Source: Heterodera schachtii
Taxonomy: Eukaryota > Nematoda > Chromadorea > Rhabditida > Heteroderidae
Assembly: GCA_023374025.1 (NCBI GenBank)
Contig: SIJG01000030.1
Span: 808,644 to 872,643 of the forward strand
Length of the DNA: 64,000 nucleotides
Reading direction: 5' to 3'
Shown: one piece after another, positions 61,153 to 64,000 of the stretch
Layout: each line of letters begins with the position of its first letter
How positions within the stretch are numbered: position 1 is the first letter of the stretch
The notes under the pieces: model-generated
What the model was told of the DNA's origin: nothing
The model's input: only the letters and a program-made list of their open reading frames with translations
Database searches by the model: none
Made by a program: the position numbers and the translations under genes

Positions 61153-61153
61153 A

Positions 61154-61438
61154 TGTTCGGTCCTTGAATAACCGAAGCTCAAAAGAAGTCCAATAACAAA
61201 ATAAATATTTATTGGAGAACACAAATAATAATATTGATTGGAGATGGGAAAGGTCGGAGGACAAAACAATAATGAACATGCAAAATGGACGGGGGAAACA
61301 AATGGCTGGGGAAGGTAGTGTCTGACCTTAACAATAATAAGCAGACACAATAAAATAGAGAAAAGATAAAAGGGGAGAAAAAGACAAATTAAATAAATTT
61401 AAATAAATAAATGTCACGGTCGGGTCAGTACCCAAACA
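61154..61438 (-). repeat. 5' LTR
   Basis: It is 285 bp, and on the element's strand it runs from TGTTTGGGTACTGACC to GGACCGAACA. It differs from the 3' LTR by about 17-18 substitutions and about eight small indels (counted by eye). Confidence 0.92.
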
Positions 61439-64000
61439 AAAATAATGATAACGATTGTGGAGCCTTGTCAAGAGTTAACAGATGAGATTGAAAGATAATA
61501 TTTGAATTTTAAAAGAGAAAATAATATATCTAACTAAGTAAATGCAGAATTTGTAATGTAACAAACTCAGCGAATTAATAAGTTTGACAACTTAAACATA
61601 TATTGGCTAAGAATTATTGTCAGTTTAAAAAATGTTTTTGTCTTAAAAAAATAATATAATTATGCCAATAAATTTTTTCAATTGAGGATGAGACAGATAA
61701 CAAGAGAATAATTTTAAATGAAATTAAAGTAATAAAACAAATAAATTTGATAATATTTTTTAAAATGAAATTAACAATCTTAAAAATATATAAAACTTAG
61801 GCAAAAGTAAAGAAAAAAAAACCTAAATTAAAGTTAATAAAAACATAAATTAAATAAAAGTTTTTTGATTTTTTATAAAACAGAATTTACGGCGGAGCCC
61901 ATTAAAAATATACCTAAATTCAATTATTATATTGAAATCTGTAATGAATAGAAATTTAATAATATTTTTTAGTTTCTATCAAGTATAAGTTGAAGATATT
62001 ATAAAGTTATGTTTCAATAGAAAATATAATAAATTATTTTAGAAATACAAACTTAAGGTTTTTCTTCCGTAATTCATTCAGTATTAATATTTTAGAAATA
62101 ATTTTATTTTTGTCTAACGAAATTTACCGAAATAATTATGCTACATTGTCCAACTATTTAATTGGTGTGATATAAATTGAAAATGTATTATAAAGAACTT
62201 AAAAAGTATAGTATGGTAATTATATAATTTATATCATAATGTAAAATTGTTCAATTCATTTCTTCCACTTTTTTTATTTTTGTAAATAAAATTTTATTTC
62301 ATAATTTCATTTAATTCTTTAATTTTATTTTTCTCGAGTAACTCAAGTCCTACATAATCACTAAAAGAGATGAACCAAAAATTATTTAAATTTTTTGTAA
62401 AATTACGATATTCTGTTTTTTTTATATTATAAATAAATATTTTTAATTATTGAAGATTTACTCTACTTTATTGGACTTATTCTTTTATATTATAAATTAT
62501 TAAAAATTATTTTGAGAATAATAAGTTTTTTATTATTTTTATTAAAAATTTAATTCATACTGAAAGTTTGTTTCTGTTTGTCTTTTAAGAAAATTTTTAA
62601 TTAACTTCCAGATTTTTGCATCTGAATTTTTATCCTTAAAAAGTTTAATGGAAATTTACATTTTCTCTTTTTCTAATTTAATACATGTTTTGAATGAATT
62701 ATTAAATAAAGATTAAATTTTATCTAGATATTTGTATTAATACTTCAAATATAAAGTATTTTATATAATATATTTTTTAATCTTGTTGAAGAAACGGTAA
62801 TTTCAGAAAGAGTGTTCATTAAATTTCTTCGATTTTCTTTTATGAAGATTATTTTATATATTTTGGCAATCTATAATAAATAAAAATTTTAATTGGTAAT
62901 TTGAGACTTTTTGGTTTGAGAATTGCGTATTTTAATTATAATTTTTTGAATTTATAGTTTTAAATTTTATTACTATTAACTAATTTCCTTGCAAATAAAT
63001 CGAAGGTTAATAAAATTAATGAACTTGCACAATGATGACTTAAATAACCAAATATTTGTATCATTTATCCCCCTTTCAGAGCGTTTCTTATTCTTTAATG
63101 TATATATTCTAATAGAAATTACTTTTAAAAGATTTAAAAAAATTTTAACACGCCCTTTAAAATTCCAAAAATTAATTTTAAAAATAAATTATGGTTTTAA
63201 TTAAATTGGGCCATTTTTATGGCATTTTGTACCTATTTTAACCCCTTAGAAAATTTAATTTTTTTTTTTTACATATTTGGTACATATTTTTGGGTTTTTT
63301 GTACATGTTTCTAACATTTTGGGACTTTTTTTTACATATTTATGAACATATTTTAACCACTTTTTGTACACATTTTTGAAATCCCTAGTAATAACCAGAT
63401 ACTTCAATTTGAAAAAGAATGGAAAATGCAAAATAAAGAACATTTGGTGCTAGTCATAAAATATTTTTCGCTCTTATTTAAATGATTATTGTTTTTAATT
63501 TATAATTAAATTTTTAATAAAATAATTAATTCATTCTTGAGCAATTAAATAATTATTTAGCTTGCTGGTGGGGCATTTTCCCATAGAAATAATACCATTT
63601 AACGATATTCATGAATTAAAACAGAGCTTCGATCTCAAAATTATGAAAATCCTCATTTCAGCCATAAAAAATCCTCACTTGCCACTAAAATACCTCAAAA
63701 AAAATCCTCATTCACAAAATTTGTAATTTTAATAAAAATCTATAACTAATCTTATTTAAAACCTTATAAAAATAAAAATTCGATTTCTATTGTTTTAATA
63801 AATTGATATCTCTTAAATTTTTTGCTTTTAAATTGCTCTTTTTGTGGCGCGGTGCGATTTGTTAACAAATTTTTTCAAAAAAATGATTTTGACTGAGGAT
63901 TTTTCGAAAAAATGTTTAAGATTTGAAGAAAAAGTTCAACATTTTGCCAAATCTACTTAATTTTTCAAAAAATCATGCGTTTTTGTCACTTTTTTTTTAT
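61439..64000. other. AT-rich flank with repeat remnants
   Basis: No gene is recognised. 'gaaatccctag' at 63380-63390 looks like the right tip of a TAGGGATT-type element whose left tip I could not find. At 63645-63720 'aaaatcctca' recurs several times, and 'tgaggattttt' near 63894 is its inverse, so a further foldback-like element may run off the window end. Confidence 0.4.

Larger units (their letters stand above)
56289..61438 (-). mobile_element. Ty3/gypsy LTR retrotransposon, decayed
   Basis: This is a 5.15-kb element on the minus strand in the order 5' LTR, PBS, leader, gag with two zinc knuckles, protease, RT, RNase H, integrase, PPT, 3' LTR. The order RT-RNase H-integrase is Ty3/gypsy (Metaviridae). 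No envelope-like frame is present. The coding region is interrupted by about four frame changes and one stop, so this copy cannot act on its own. The LTRs differ by roughly 6% substitutions plus several small indels (hand count), so insertion is old. No matching 4-6 bp target-site duplication is visible (GAACC on the left, AAAAT on the right). Confidence 0.95.

Overview
This is 64 kb of very AT-rich eukaryotic DNA, by eye roughly three quarters A+T. Short GC-richer islands carry spliced-gene signals (GT donors, AG acceptors, matching phases). There is no bacterial operon structure. The small exons, short introns and gene style suggest a small invertebrate genome, possibly a nematode. That is an inference and no host gene here was identified by name.

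Layout. 0-3 kb is AT-rich with no recognisable gene. 3.1-5.0 kb holds a broken glycine/arginine-rich reading frame, a fragment of retrotransposon integrase and C-tract-rich repeats. 5.3-13.4 kb is the gene-bearing part: a plus-strand gene (5259-9115), a minus-strand cysteine-containing gene (9672-10356), islands of uncertain reading at 10.4-11.4 kb, and a minus-strand multi-exon gene with an acidic tail (11729-13335). 12.4-23.65 kb is a large direct duplication (12411-17712 and 19444-23653) that copied the first exons of that last gene. 23.7-56.3 kb is an AT-rich repeat landscape with almost no coding signal. It holds non-autonomous hAT-like elements with 8-bp target-site duplications, two foldback elements, a second direct duplication (34991-37129 and 37629-39106), a 1.7-kb one-sided purine tract (39458-41193), a minisatellite and dispersed GC-rich hairpins. 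56289-61438 is a decayed Ty3/gypsy LTR retrotransposon on the minus strand with both LTRs, PBS, PPT, gag, protease, RT/RNase H and integrase, broken by several frameshifts and one stop. 61.4-64 kb is again AT-rich repeats.

How the parts relate. The most informative pattern is a family of small DNA transposons. Three elements (33606-33704, 35575-36423, 44243-44761) have exact 8-bp target-site duplications, and a fourth (6249-6742) has one with a single mismatch. No transposase is encoded here, so they would have to be mobilised from elsewhere. One of them sits in only one arm of a duplicated segment, so the other arm preserves its empty site. Several otherwise different elements share an internal 'acacccttaag'-type module, and a GC-rich hairpin recurs at five places. 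Coding calls in the GC-rich islands rest on splice-site phase agreement read by eye and should be treated as gene models, not proven genes.
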